Source: Temnothorax longispinosus (Eukaryota; Arthropoda; Insecta; Hymenoptera; Formicidae). From it: a stretch of DNA of 64,000 bases. The DNA is taken from the NCBI RefSeq assembly GCF_030848805.1, contig NC_092364.1:310001-374000 (forward strand), given 5' to 3'. The translations under genes and the position numbers were made by a program. Below the pieces are notes generated by a model. The model had not been told where the DNA came from and did not search any database. It saw only the letters and a list, made by a program, of their open reading frames with translations. Within the stretch, counting starts at the first letter, position 1, and each line of letters starts with the position of its first letter. Below are positions 36,789 to 49,800 of the stretch, in pieces.

Positions 36789-37178
36789 TGCACGTTCTCA
36801 CGTCGAAACCATTCACGTGGTGGAACAACCAGATCCAGCGGATTGCAGAATACAATCGACGACTCCACTCCGATGACTCGAGACTCGAGATTCGACTGAT
36901 TCGAGCTGTGTTTACAACCACTTTGCGCGAGAGCAGTCGCAACGTTGTTTCTTCTCCATGTTGAAACTACTCCACTACTCCACCACGACGTCCACGACCA
37001 CGACCATCCACGACTCGGAAGTCTCGTAACTCGGACCTCGAACCTCGTACTTCGGAGTCGGAGGCGTCAAAGACGTCGAAGCTCGAAACGACTGCCGACT
37101 GGTCGTCGCCCGTCACCCGTCGCCACCCGTCGCCGTCCGTCGTATGCGTATGAGTGAATGGCGTGAATAGTTGCGTCA

Positions 37179-37188
37179 GTCACGTGAC
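37179..37188. promoter_or_regulatory. GTCACGTGAC palindrome (CLEAR/M-box type)
   Basis: An exact 10-bp GTCACGTGAC, the consensus bound by MITF/TFEB-type bHLH-Zip factors, about 390 bases upstream of the CCDC50 start codon in a GC-rich region. It is a motif match only. Confidence 0.35.
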
Positions 37189-38366
37189 TCTCGCGTGGCT
37201 TGTAACACACACACACACACGCGCGCGCGTGCGCGCGATATCGCTTGGGATTCTTGAGAATAATAGGAATGACAGTTCATCGATCTTTTTTCGATTTCGT
37301 GTACGATTTCGCACAGTCTTAGCACGGTTTAACGGTATACGGCACAGAAAAGTCCCCTTACAAACAAAGATGTCAAGAAGAAGGAGACGTCGTCGCTAGA
37401 GAATGTCAAAAATATTTTATTTCTCTTGTGCCTGGTGCAGAATGCAGTACACGTATCTCCCGTAATAACCCAAGTACCGAACTAGATAAAGAGCGGCCGT
37501 GGCCGTGACGAGTGATGTCGCGGTCGCGGGTCGCGGAGGAGTAGCGTCCGGGCCGTCGACTTTTCAGAACGGATACTGAAATATCAATTGAAATAGTAGC
37601 GAGAGAGCGAGAGACCCGTAGTAGTGCCAGTAGTGGTGATACTGGCGATGAATGGATGTCGAGCGTCGAGCACGCGCGTAACGCGCGCGCACGGTGAAAC
37701 ACGGTGAAAGGTGAGGTGAAACGAGAGCGACCGAGAGAAGAAAAAAATTTTATATCCTAGTCTAACTTAACCTCACTTAATCTAACCTAACCTATCCTAT
37801 CCTATCAGGTCAATGATACCATTGATACCGCAGACCCGGCAGACCGCAAGTCGACATCAATATGAAATCGATGAGGGCAGTCTACAAGTTTATTAGAAAG
37901 ATTAATACACAGTGATCTGAACGAAAAGACAAGCAAAGAAAAGCAAGGTGTTAGAAGATTTGTCAAAAAACTCAAGATAAGAGCCTTTATAGTTGGAGTT
38001 GGAGGGGTACGCCGATGGAAAACTCTTAAAACTCTACTATTCAACCGGACGGATTGATTGGAATCGATAGAAATGCCAGATATCTCCCGAGACGAGAGAA
38101 GCAAAAGATGAGTGACGAATTTTGTGAATTTTGTTGCCCTTCCAGATGACGTACTTTTCTTTTCTTTTCTTTTCTAGTCTGACGCGATTGTAAATAGGAT
38201 ACAGCTGTAACGGAGATATATCTTTTCAAATAGCGATTATTGGCGATTATCAAGAAATTGATAACACTCGAATCGCGTGAATTTCATATTGCATGTAAAT
38301 TTCATTTGCTATCTATAATATGCGATAAAATATTTTTGAGTAATACACATTGCATTATTCACACAT

Positions 38367-38373
<7 letters not shown>

Positions 38374-38398
<25 letters not shown>
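38374..38398. repeat. CA microsatellite
   Basis: About 12 CA units downstream of CNTD1. Confidence 0.9.
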
Positions 38399-39097
38399 GA
38401 CGCATTCTAAATAAATAAACAAAAATATATATAATTGTATGCGACGTATTATACAAGGTATAATAAATTTATTTTTTTTAAATCCAATCCAATATTTACA
38501 CAGTATGGTGTACAACCCCACCATCTCCCTCACCCGCGTACAAAGGGGGAGGGGAGACGCTCTCAATATAATACTCTCAATATAATATAATGTACTTGTC
38601 ATAGGATTTTTTATCTATGGGTTTAGTTCTTTTTTATAAATAAAAGAAAATCGATTTTTGTAGTCAAAACTCGCATTTTGTGCTACGAATCGCTGCCATT
38701 TTTCGAAATTGGCTGTGATAAGAACTAAATTTCTTCACCCAGTTTAACGGAAAATTTTTGTTTTTTGTTTAACACGAGAGGAGGGTATCTCTGGTACCGC
38801 AAACGCCGTTTTTACAAACACCGTTCTAGTTTTACGACTTCATCAAATATATATGTAACCCCTTAATGTGCACCTCAAATATTTAAAGCTTAAAAGAGTA
38901 TTTTTATAATTTATAGATTTTATTATAACGTTATTATAATCTATTAGCTCGGTATTTTACTAATAAATTATATCCTGTGCCTCAAACATATATCCCAAAT
39001 TATAATCAGAGCCAACAAATGCGAAGAATTCAAAATACTCTCTATGAATAACATGTGGTAGAAAATTATTTTGCTACATGATACACATTATAACACG

Positions 39098-40694
39098 TTA
39101 GCGTTGCGTTGCTATTAAGAGCAACATATTGGCCATGTTGAAAATATCAGTATCCGTTGTATTGGATAATTCTGCCAATTTTGTTACGACAACTTGCTCT
39201 TCCGAGGCATTTGTATCCAAGCACAAAAAGAACGTTGCGCAATATACTACTGCTGCGCTTAAGAAAAGTATATTCGATTTCAACGATATTAGCTTTATGG
39301 CTACATGTTCCTCGTTTAAAACATCTTTGTGCGTGTAATATAAATGAAGGTGCGAATATAATCTATCGTGCTGAAATTAAATGAATACAAATGAGTTTGA
39401 GTGAGATAATACATGCACGCCGCGTATTACAATTTATAACGTGTAACGTGCGCAAAGAAATAAATTACTTAAATATAAAAATGTCGTGTGACCAAACCTT
39501 TAGGTAAGCCAAATCCAACAAATCTATCGAAACGTTAACCATATCTGGCGTTTCCCCGAGACCTGTCGCCGCCAGAAGAATCTCGATGCATTGCAGTGGA
39601 GTGTAAAGGGGCATTTTAAAGTCTACCGTTTTGATAACTCTACGTTCCGAAGAGGAAATCATACTCGGCGTATATTCAGACTCTTTGTCAATCAGATGTA
39701 GAATATTGAGAATCTAGCAAAAGACAAGCGGCAGAACGTTATCTGTTAACATTTATCGTGATCCAAGTCTCCAAGTCTTTTTTTAATATTCCTCGCACAA
39801 AACACATTATATCTTTCAATATACTTGCGATATTCCTAAAGCACTGGAATGAGAATCCATTTTGCATGCCAACTGAAAGCACGACATTAAATTTAACTTG
39901 GTTTGATTAGAGCTCTTGTTGCAAACTTTCAACCACGATGCCTCGGACGACGTATTCACAATCTCAGTCTTGTAAATTTCCCAAAAGTGTTTACACATGA
40001 ATCTGTCGTACAGTTGAATGGCCATATACTTGACAGTCGGCTCTAGCTCCAAGTATTCCGCTATCTTGAAGGCAGCTTTCACAGTAGATACTGGAATTCC
40101 TGATTGTATAATTTAAAATTATTATTGTGATGTAGCAGAACGTTATTCAATATCTCTTGCTTTGTCGCACGCGCGCACATACGCTCTTTTCCTACCTACA
40201 AACGGCATAGCAAAATCGGTTGCGTTGGCCATCTGCTCCTGCTCCTGTTTTTTCACAATTTGCTGGAGATGCTCCACCCAATCGTGAATCAATGGTTCTA
40301 CCAACAAGTTTAATGAAAATGCAATTGAAAATTGTACTTGTAAACTTCCAAGTAATTTTTTATCTTTTATAATTTTGAAACACGCGGTTCCCCGCTCTGC
40401 TGTACGTTGCGTCGCGTCGCGTCGGTGACATACGAAATATTATTAATTCGGTATTTATACTTTTCTTTTACATCTTCTTGGACACAAAATATACATATAT
40501 ATATATACATACTTTGATTAAACCATATTTCACAAAAGAAAATATTCACACACATATGTAATATATAGGCGTACGAGCGATATTTTCTAGATATAAACAA
40601 AAATGTATATATATGTATGCGTAGAATTATTGAAATTGTCTCAGATGGATAGATGTAAGATGTAATTACCAATATAAGCTGTATCTAAATCCAT
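39098..40694 (-). CDS. CNTD1: Cyclin N-terminal domain-containing protein 1
   Basis: Cyclin-like protein; mouse and worm (COSA-1) relatives mark and stabilise meiotic crossover sites. Five exons: 40694-40670, 40297-40196, 40099-39825, 39713-39498 and 39370-39098. They sum to 891 bases and give 296 residues, against ~330 in human. Cyclin-box signatures align in order with vertebrate CNTD1: MAIQLYDRFMCKHFWEIYKT, LMSCFQLACKMDSHSSALGI, SSERRVIKTVDFKMPLYTPL and VSIDLLDLAYLK. The C-terminal ~90 residues are hydrophobic helices. The tiny first exon encodes MDLDTAYI. I see no signal peptide despite the hydrophobic tail. The upstream gene on the same strand is MRPS5, whose stop is 455 bases before this start. 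Confidence 0.91.
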
Positions 40695-41149
40695 TCCAAT
40701 CGCGTAATGGGGAAATATTTACAAACTGATACGCCGATACGCGCCATTATGGGCGTCATAAATTATCACAAAATAGATTGGCACACTCTCGATGAGAAAA
40801 GAGAATTTCTGAAATTCACCGAAACTCGATGAATTTCGGAACACATTCGATTTGTCCAATAGGATAATCAGTTTTGCCGGAATGCAGCCAAGCTTGCACG
40901 AGCTATTGTTAATCTTCAAATATGTATGTATGTATACACGCGACACGCGTGAAACGCCACCGGCTACCTCTGTACTGGCCCGACTGGCCGTATCGGAAGG
41001 TCATCCGTCATCAAATCAAAGAAGAAGAGAAGAAGAGCCGGGGCTACACCATCGAAACAATTAGTCTGAATTATGTAGAAATGTAATTTTCTAATCATAA
41101 CTTTATTGAGAAACATTTATACATAGAGCATAATACTCGGCTATGCTCT
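40695..41149. other. Spacer between CNTD1 start and MRPS5 stop
   Basis: 455 bases holding the CNTD1 upstream region and the MRPS5 3' end. It contains no other gene. Confidence 0.6.
41102..41107 (-). terminator. Poly(A) signal of MRPS5
   Basis: AATAAA on the minus strand, 42 bases beyond the MRPS5 stop codon, in AT-rich sequence. It implies a very short 3' UTR. Confidence 0.55.
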
Positions 41150-43288
41150 CTATTCCTCCGTTTCGTTTTCACTTGGCTTCCGCTTGGGACGCAGCTTCGC
41201 TTCTGGATACTTTTCAGTGAGAAAACTATTCAACGCCCCGTATTCTGCCGTTAACTTTAGCCTCGTTTCATCAAAGTGCCTCGTTCGTTCCAGTTTTAAC
41301 AATCTTGTTTTCCAAGATGGAAGTCTCGTATAGAATGGTGCAGATTTCTTTTTCTGCAATATTACTTTGCCGCCAAAAACATATTGAGTAAAATCGAGGA
41401 TCTCGTGGGACGTCACTTCTTCTGGCTTTCTAACTTGCGACGGCGAGGCAATCACTACCGGATAATTTCCGTTTTCCGACTTGAACTCAACCAAGTGTAA
41501 TCGTTTTTCGTCCGCTAATTGTTGATACGATTTCTGCAAACGTAGCTCATGTTATTTTCAGATTACCTTGTGGCATAACGCAATGACAAATGTTTGATCA
41601 AATTGTATCAAATTATGGATTTGGCATTAAAGTAAAAGACCAACGTCTATTATCTACACATTTTTACGTATCGAAAGTATCTGATTAAGTAAACTAGAAA
41701 TCCATCGTAAATTATTTGTAACTTAAATAATAATGCTTTATAATGCTTTAAATGAAAAACCAATCTGCTTGCTTCAAATCTATCAATTTAACATAGGTTA
41801 AAATTAAAGGAGAGAGTGTTGGGCGTACTCCCAAGTTAGATACATACCTGTTGTAACAAGCCAATAAAGAAAGCCTTTATGATATGCTGCAAACTCTTGG
41901 TACCTTCCACCTTGGCATGCATATCCTTTATGCCAATTGCCTCGCAACACGCTCTTATCGCACGATGGCAGACAAGCCCGTATCCTTGGTGCATTTTCTT
42001 TACAAACAATTTTGTATCTCCAAACTGTGTGAAAAAGTCATGTAACACTGAAACAGAACAAGATTATTAAAAGGAGGGAACGAGCGAGACGTAAGTCGTG
42101 TAAGTTTTACACGCAGCATGATCATATATATTACCAGTATGCTCCTTGTATCTAGGAATATACATCAATCTTTGACCCGCCCTATTCTTAGCTGTCTTCA
42201 TGGCTGTTTTTTGTGCGGGTGCTTTCCCTAGCGCAAATCCAGCCAGACCATTTCCATTACCCGTTACGACAAACATACTGATCTTACTCTTACGTCCTAA
42301 ATTACCAGTCATACAATTTACGATTTTGCTTTCCAATACCCAAGTTTCAAAGCCGTCAAAGGTATCTGAAAGATAGACGTCACACGTGGTTTGTAATCTC
42401 GACGTTACTAGGATATTATAAAATATCAGAAAGAAAGTTGACAAAGAGTATTACGTTGAAATAATTTCGTAATTTGACCACGGGACCATTGGACAGTTAC
42501 AACGAATAACGATGAGTAACGCTAACCTTCTCCAACAGAATCAGGTGGTCCAATCTTTCTGCCACCCATTTGGACACTCGTCCAACCACGTTCCAACGGC
42601 GATAATTTCATCCGCCTCGGCCCAGTTTTATAGCTTTGTCGTAGCTTGGCGAGCCTCTCCTCCCTCTCAGGATCCACAGGCAGCTTTTGCTGTTGAACGA
42701 GTTCTCTTCCTCTGAATACAGGTGTATTGAGACCGGGAAATTGTATCGGAATTTTTCCTACGCCAATAATCTGACCCTTGTTTAAATCTCTCTTTCTCGG
42801 TAAGCCTTTAGCTCTGCCTCTTTTCCTCCCTGCATTACTGACGCTCGTCACACCTTTCCACAATTCGTCCCCAGATTCTGCGAAAGAGGGATACGAAATG
42901 AGATGAGATACAAACAAAATACCACAACTCTCATTTTTCTACGAGCATACACATATTACGCCCACCAAAAAAACCTTACTTACTGTTGATGAAAAATGTC
43001 TTATTCCTTGTATCGCATACTAAAGGGATGTGCGTCTTTAAAAAATGTGAACAATCGACAGTAAATAAATTACGTGCATCTGAAAAGATATTATAACCTC
43101 GTGTTAGCGACCGGTAGCAAATAAATTGAGCTGGCAAATTAATTTAGATTAGATATATTTGTCTGTAAATTATACGATACATTGTAAACGATAAAACGAT
43201 AATATTTCGTACCATTGCTCATAGATGGAATATTTCTTGGCGAATTTCTCAAAAGTCCACAAATACGTAATATTCGAGTCGAGGCCAT
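41150..43288 (-). CDS. MRPS5: Mitochondrial ribosomal protein S5
   Basis: Small-subunit protein of the mitochondrial ribosome (bacterial uS5). Six exons: 43288-43213, 43079-42984, 42877-42527, 42365-42135, 42047-41848 and 41533-41150. They sum to 1,338 bases and give 445 residues. The N-terminus (MASTRILRICGLLRNSPR) is a basic amphipathic presequence. A Lys/Arg-rich mitochondrial extension follows (GRKRGRAKGLPRKRDLNKG). The S5 RNA-binding domain lies at ~180-245 with SMFVVTGNGNGLAGFALGKA, and the S5 C-terminal domain at ~250-320 with GYGLVCHRAIRACCEAIGIK. The remaining ~125 residues are the usual mitochondrial tail. It is head-to-head with INTS1, 0.5 kb apart. Confidence 0.97.
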
Positions 43289-43809
43289 TTTTATAAATCG
43301 AATCGTGTCCGCGACACTCCGACACTGCGCGATAATCGCTCCGAGTGCGACACGGTGTAAGGTGTAACATGGTGCAAATGGTGCAATGCAATCAACAGAA
43401 ATGAGAAACAGCTGCGGAAGAGCGGGCAAGAGCGGGTCCTGCAGTGCAGCAGGATCTTGATTTGTCGATCAATTGTAGACATGTGTGGGATTGTAGTCGG
43501 TTAATTTAAACATATGACAAATATTTAATTTCTCTATCTTTACGCAGGATTTATTTCGTGAAAATAATTTCTTCTAGACATTGATGAGATTTTAGGTTAG
43601 AACTTACAATCTATTTCCAGTAAACACTACCCAACTATTTTTTAATCGATACTCCTGCAACATTGTTATATTTTATATTTATATTGTTATATTTATTATA
43701 ATTATATTTATCTATAAAAATGTCTTAAATATTCTTGTAGACTTTCTATAGATTTTTCTGTTTTACAATTTAGATGGTCTTTTATATTTTAGATCAGAGA
43801 AAAATAATC
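43289..43809. other. Divergent MRPS5/INTS1 promoter region
   Basis: 521 bases between opposite start codons, GC-richer next to MRPS5 and AT-rich (TTATAT words) next to INTS1. A pyrimidine tract and TAG at about 43,778-43,792 could be the acceptor of a 5' UTR intron of INTS1. Confidence 0.55.
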
Positions 43810-46800
43810 ATGGAACGTGGAAAGACTGGGATTGGTAGAGCAGCAAAAAATAAAATTGCTCAGCATCCTTCCGACTTTTTCGTATTGGGAGCAAAGAGTT
43901 CACGAAACGATAATTCTGATTCTAAAAGCCGACCAGGTGTTATCCATTCCAAACCAAGCGGCAGCTCTACATCCTCTGGTAAATAACTTGTCGCTTTGAT
44001 ACTCTCACAATTGCAAATTATTGTTTATCTATTGTCACAAACCGTTTTGTAGGTAATGATCGGAAGAAGGAGGCTCCGTCTGGATCGTCGTTTATGTACG
44101 TTCCGCAGAAGAAACCTAAGTTAGCTCATGTCGGCTCTCATCAACGACAGCCTTCTTCCACCGCGGAAGCATGGGAAGTTTTAGTTATAGACACCGATCC
44201 TGCAGACTTTGTGCCTATGGCACTTGAGGCTAATGACAATGACGAAGGCGACAAAGTTATCGGGATAATATGTGGCGCTATTAAGACGCTGAAGAATCAG
44301 AGATGGAAGCCTGATACGTTACTTTATATGGGCTTGTTGTATCTAGCCAAAATCCGCCCATCCATTTTCTCAAATGATTGCATCCTACACGCATTATCGT
44401 CCCTCCTAAGGAGGGATCAAAATAATCAAAATAGCTATAAGAGTAAAGTGAGTCCATTGGTTCCTGTACTCGCTGCGAATCTCTTGATGAAAGGTTTTCA
44501 CGACAAGAAGAATTGGCCGGAAGTATTTGTGAAGGTAATATTCATTTGCATTCTTTTATATTGCTTGTAGAATTTTGATATTTTAACTGATTTTTTTAAA
44601 TTTATTTCTACAGCTGTACGTCGAGGATGCTCTTGGAGAGCGTGTATGGGTTGATCACGAAGAATGCAAGGGCTTTGTCGACAACATATTAACGGGTTTT
44701 AATACGAGACATCCACCCAGGTCTGTGTTACAGCCAGAATTCCCGGTACTAATGCAGCGGGATTGTCCAAGCCCATCTGTAGCGGATGATGAGGATCCGG
44801 CGACATCAACGACATCGTTGTCTGGGGATAAAGAGAAAATAGAGTTTCCAGTAGGCCCACGGTACGCCCATTGCGTGGAGAATATAGAATCGATAGTACT
44901 GGAAGCTGTAAAGGAGCAACTAAACAGACGTCAGGTTGAGACTATAACGAGAAATTTCTTGAAGCTGCTCTCCTCGGCATGTGGTTTTGTTGAAATTAGA
45001 AACATCGTTGTCCCGAGACTAGAGGTGTGGTTGCACAATCCTAAATTGATGAGACCCGCGCAGGAACTGCTCATTTACATTTGTTACAATTGCACGTCTC
45101 ATACTCAAAGAGACGTCGAGGTCATAAGTCAACTGGTTAAGATGAGATTGAAAACGAAAGCTGTGATCAATCTGTACTTGAACGGCGTCAAAGAATTGAT
45201 CGGATTGCATCCCGAGAATTTAGCTACCATATTGAAGCACACGATTTACAATGAATTATCGAATGCGCGCAATCCAAACAATATGCCTATGCTGGGTATA
45301 ATGTTCCAGACCTTGCCCGAGCAAGCGGCAAAATTGCTCGCGGAGATCTTTAAAGATTTATTGATGAATCGCGAGGATTACTTGAGGCCATTACGCGCAT
45401 TGCTCAGGGAAATTGTACGCGTATGTCGGCACGATATCAATCTGATCGCTTTCATTCGTACGTTAATGTCCCAACGACCGGACATAGCTCAACAGTTGCT
45501 GACATTTGAATTTAAGGATCGTATGTTTATGTCGATAGTGGATTTACTGTGTCTGTGCATGCTTCTGGCGATAAGTCCGCAGGTAAAAGAAGCGGGGACA
45601 CTATCGCAACGTGCAGATAAAAAAGACGTAGCTCTGCTACATCAATTTCAAAATCTCGTAGCCATGATACAGGACGAGACTGTGCTATGGCTAGAGGATT
45701 CGGCGCAGCAGATGTACGCCGTTGGACGAAACGAACTGTTGCACGCAATGCACAAGATCTTGCTCTTGGAGTCTCCCGAACATTATTATAAACTGGACAA
45801 TTGGCCACCAGAGTCGGACAGAGTGTTCTACATACGACTTGTATCCGATGTTCCCCTGTTGCAAAATACGTTGTTGATATTGCTAAATATCGGTTTATCG
45901 AAGGTAAGTGAACAATAAGTTAGACTTATTGTTTGTAAAGCGATTCTGTTTAGAGATGGTCCTCATTCTATTTTTATTTATAGGACAACGGCATTACTCA
46001 TTCGGAAACTTTGGATTTGGCTGATCAATTGATACGGCGAGCAGCGGGCAATTCAACGGAGAGTTTCCCGATGTTACAAATCGACAAAATGGATATAATC
46101 AAACTTATTTTTGAGCTTAGCATTTATCAACCACCGGGAACAATAAACATACCTGCTGGGTAAGTCTGCACGTATATATTATCTTTATAGTTGATATATG
46201 TACTGATATATACTATTATACGTTCGTTTTGTAGATACAGGCCACCAACATTGGCGATAGCTAATCTCTATTGGAAAGGATGGATAATGTTATTAATTTT
46301 GGCTGCTCATAATCCGTCCACAATTGGTGCACTAGGATGGAGGGAATACTCTATATTGAGGACACTGATGGAAATGTGTATTACAAAGTGAGTTTAACAA
46401 ATATTAAAAATCATCTATAAATATTTTGGTCATATGACTAGCTCCGTGTTTTTAATAAAACATTCGTCTTGCAGTCATTTCTCGTATCCGCCGCCCACTA
46501 TGGCCCTACCGGAGATCATAGAACAAGAACGTGCGAAGGAACTGCAGGTTGAAGCTATCGAGAAACAAGAGATATTGGAGTACGAATCGCATTTGGCCGC
46601 AGCGTCGACTAGGATCCAGCTATCCGAACAAAATAGTTTCCTGCTGTCGCAGTTGATTACCATGGCACCGACGGGAATTGCTAGAAGACCACCGCCAGCC
46701 GTGCTCGAACAGATACAGTCGTTGAATACGTCTCACAGACTAGGCCATCTGCTTTGTCGATCACGTAAACCGGACTTCCTGTTGGATATCATTCAGAGAC

Positions 46801-49800
46801 AACAACAGAGCACATCGCAGAGTATGCCCTGGTTGGCAGACCTGGTGCAGAACAGCGAAGGTTCTCTGAGTCAATTACCAGTGCAGTGCCTCTGCGAATA
46901 CTTGTTGTCAACCAGCCCACAGACAGTTGAAAAACAGCCCAGGCAGAAGCAGTTGTTGGCTCACCTTCAGACACTGCTAACCGATCCGAATCAAGATCAA
47001 CAGCACGCTTTTGAGGTCTTGGAATATTTCTTAAGGAGATTGAGCAGTCAGCAGAGTGGTAGTCGCGTCCAAGCGATCACTGGACTTAAGATGGTTCTAG
47101 ATTCGATACCCCTTGAGGATGAGAGTATGGACGTGGATGGAGAAAACGAAAAGTATGTTCTTAAAGGTACACTGAGAAAAGAAACTGTTAATAATACTTT
47201 AATAATATTTTAACTTTAACAATATATTTTTTTTTCAGGGAGACCTGGCTTCTCCGAAAATTGCCGTCGATACCACACTTCTTATCTGTACGTTCACTGG
47301 TTTCCACAGCACTACGTGGCGCTTGTCAGGTTGAGAACAGTCCGGATCTTGTACATACTTATATATCGTATCTGGCTGTGCATACCGCCGACGATGATTT
47401 GCCCGACTTGACTGATTTAGCCAACGAGATCTCTCAATTGGTCGTTGAACGTAGCACCATTATCGCGGCCATTCTGCCTCAACCGGAAAGTGATAATCTG
47501 CAAGCCAAACAAACATTGCACTCCTTCATGGCAATCTTCTGTAACTATCTTGAGAAAGCTCGATCGCCTAGGGGAGAAGGTTACCAATGGTCTGAAAGTC
47601 AAGATCAGATTCTAGTTCAGTGGAGCAACGGCGAGGAGTGCACTATGCACATCTTGGTGGTGCATGCTATGATTATATTATTGACATACGATACGTCCGA
47701 GGATGATCCGTTGTTCAACAGTTTGCTGGAAACATGGTTTCCCTTAACGGAACCACCAAAGGCCTTTCTCGTGGACACTAGCGAGGAAGCGTTGCTTATA
47801 CCTGATTGGCTCAAGTTACGAATGATCAGAAGTAACGTGCCTCGTTTAGTCGACGCAGCTTTAAAGGATCTTGAACCTCAGCAATTGGTACTTTTTATCC
47901 AAAGTTTTGGGATACCGGTATCGTCAATGAGTAAGTTGCTTCATACGCTTGACGCAGGTGTCCAGATCGATCCAAGTTCAGTTGGTGAAGCGGTTTTGGA
48001 TAAAACATACATGGCACAACTAGTCGAGGTGCAACACCGAAGGGGTGCCACAGGTGGACTGGTGTTCGTTCAAGTATTGCAGTTGATCGAACCGCAATTG
48101 CCAGACGAGAGCGTTATGTCGATCGGGAGACTGCAGCAGCCATTGCCAGTCAGTGCCACGGTGCAAAAGCAGTCCGTCATACAATGCTCCGTGAAGACCG
48201 ACGTGCCCCACTTGATAAACCGGATCTTCATCGAGAGTATTCCGATTAATCAGAAAATGGATGCTTATCGGCGTTTGCACAAGACCCTGGCGAAGGATCT
48301 GCAGAGATCGTGCGTAAAGGAGAGCGGCGCGGTTGTGCTGGCGATACAGCACATATGTAGCGTTCTCAGCTCTATGCAAGTCAAGCAGTTCCTGGCCTCG
48401 CTTGTGCATATGCCGCAGTATTCTTGCACGTTGATGCGCGTGATACTTTTGCCGCTTAAGAAGCCGTTGACATCGAAGCACGTGATCGAACTGGCGCGTA
48501 ATATGTGTCTGAATTTGATATCGTTGATAGGCGACGTAAAAGCACCGGTTCTGTCGATCCTGCGGGATTTCGCTAACGTGCAGCTGACGAAAACACCGCA
48601 ACGCGCGGAGCTGTCGATGCTAATGCAGAGCCGTGGCGAGAGCCCTGGCTCGATTCTGGAGGGCACGGATCCTGTGAATCTGGAACGTGTGGGCCGAAGA
48701 TTGCTGGATCTCTGTCTGAAGCAGCAAAAAAACGACGTCCTAGTCGAGGCTATGGCAAGATTATTGGTCAGCGATAGTAACGAAGGCGCATTGAAACCTC
48801 GCACAGGTTTGCTGATCGATTGGCTGGCCTCCGTGGAACCCGAGCTGATCGGCACTTGTCCGAATCTCCAAATGAAGCTGCTATTCGGGAAGACGAAGGT
48901 GCACATTAACATTGACAAGAACGTCGTGAGCTCGCATTCCTGTAGACCTTACTTGTTAACGCTCTTGACGCACCGAGCAAGTTGGACCACTTTGTATAAA
49001 TGTGTCGGGCACTTGTTAGACAAATGTGATGACGGGTGAGTAAAACGGAAATGAACACTCTTCTCTTCCGTTTTGTTAATCTTCTCATTGTTCATGATAT
49101 TCTCTGTTACAAATATAATTTTTTTCCTAAATCGATTTAATCAGCATATCTTTTTTATAATTATATTTATATTTATATTTATATTTGCGGATATAATGTG
49201 TTTGTAGATACGACCCTACTGCTGTTCTGGACTTTTTATGGGCCTTGACATGCAATCCTAAGCTGTGGCAAGGCCGGGACAAGTTCACGCCGAAGCATTA
49301 CGTTCCTGAGAATATTCTGCTGTTGGAAGAACGACAGCTACTTAATCTAGTGGCATACCTAGTGTCCGAAGCCGTTATTATCTGTAAAATGCAGAACAGA
49401 AATGCCGCTTTAGCGAGGATGGATATCAGGCTTGATCTACTGTTACATTGCATATCCACCGAAGACGGCCTGATTTCTAATGTGGTTAACTATTTAGCGG
49501 GACGTATGATGGATAATGCTAAGTACGAATTGTGCGATCGTATATATTTTGCAACACACGATTTAACATTTGTTGCTTTAATGCATTCGAGTAAATGATT
49601 GTATTTAACTTTCAGCGTAGACTCAGCGGATATGGCACATCAGTTTCTGTTGCATATGTACATGAAGATTCCGAAAGTCATTTGCTACCTCAACACCTTC
49701 GAAGCGAGCAAGTTCGTAAACGGTTCGAGGATAACCGATTGGACGGGCTCGGTGCTCGATTGCATGAGCCACTCCTTGTTGACGGCTCTGGCAGCGACTC

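Larger units (their letters stand above)
36789..39097. other. CCDC50 upstream region / CNTD1 3' region
   Basis: 2.3 kb without a recognised gene. 36,789-37,700 is GC-rich, full of CGAC/ACGA words and CA/CG runs (37205-37238), and probably holds the CCDC50 promoter, including a GTCACGTGAC palindrome. At 37757-37805 there is a short degenerate array of TAACCT words. 38,100-39,097 is AT-rich with a CA microsatellite (38374-38398) and a TTTATT (AATAAA for CNTD1) near 38469. Confidence 0.55.

Noticed and set aside
37757..37805. Telomere-like CCTAA words (TAACCTAACCTATCC)
   Set aside because: Only about two exact CCTAA units in a degenerate run, in the middle of genes. It is too short to call an interstitial telomere. 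The similar TTAGG words at 53876-53915 were rejected for the same reason.
48020..48918. 193- and 217-codon minus-strand frames
   Set aside because: They overlap a well-supported INTS1 exon and show no domain.
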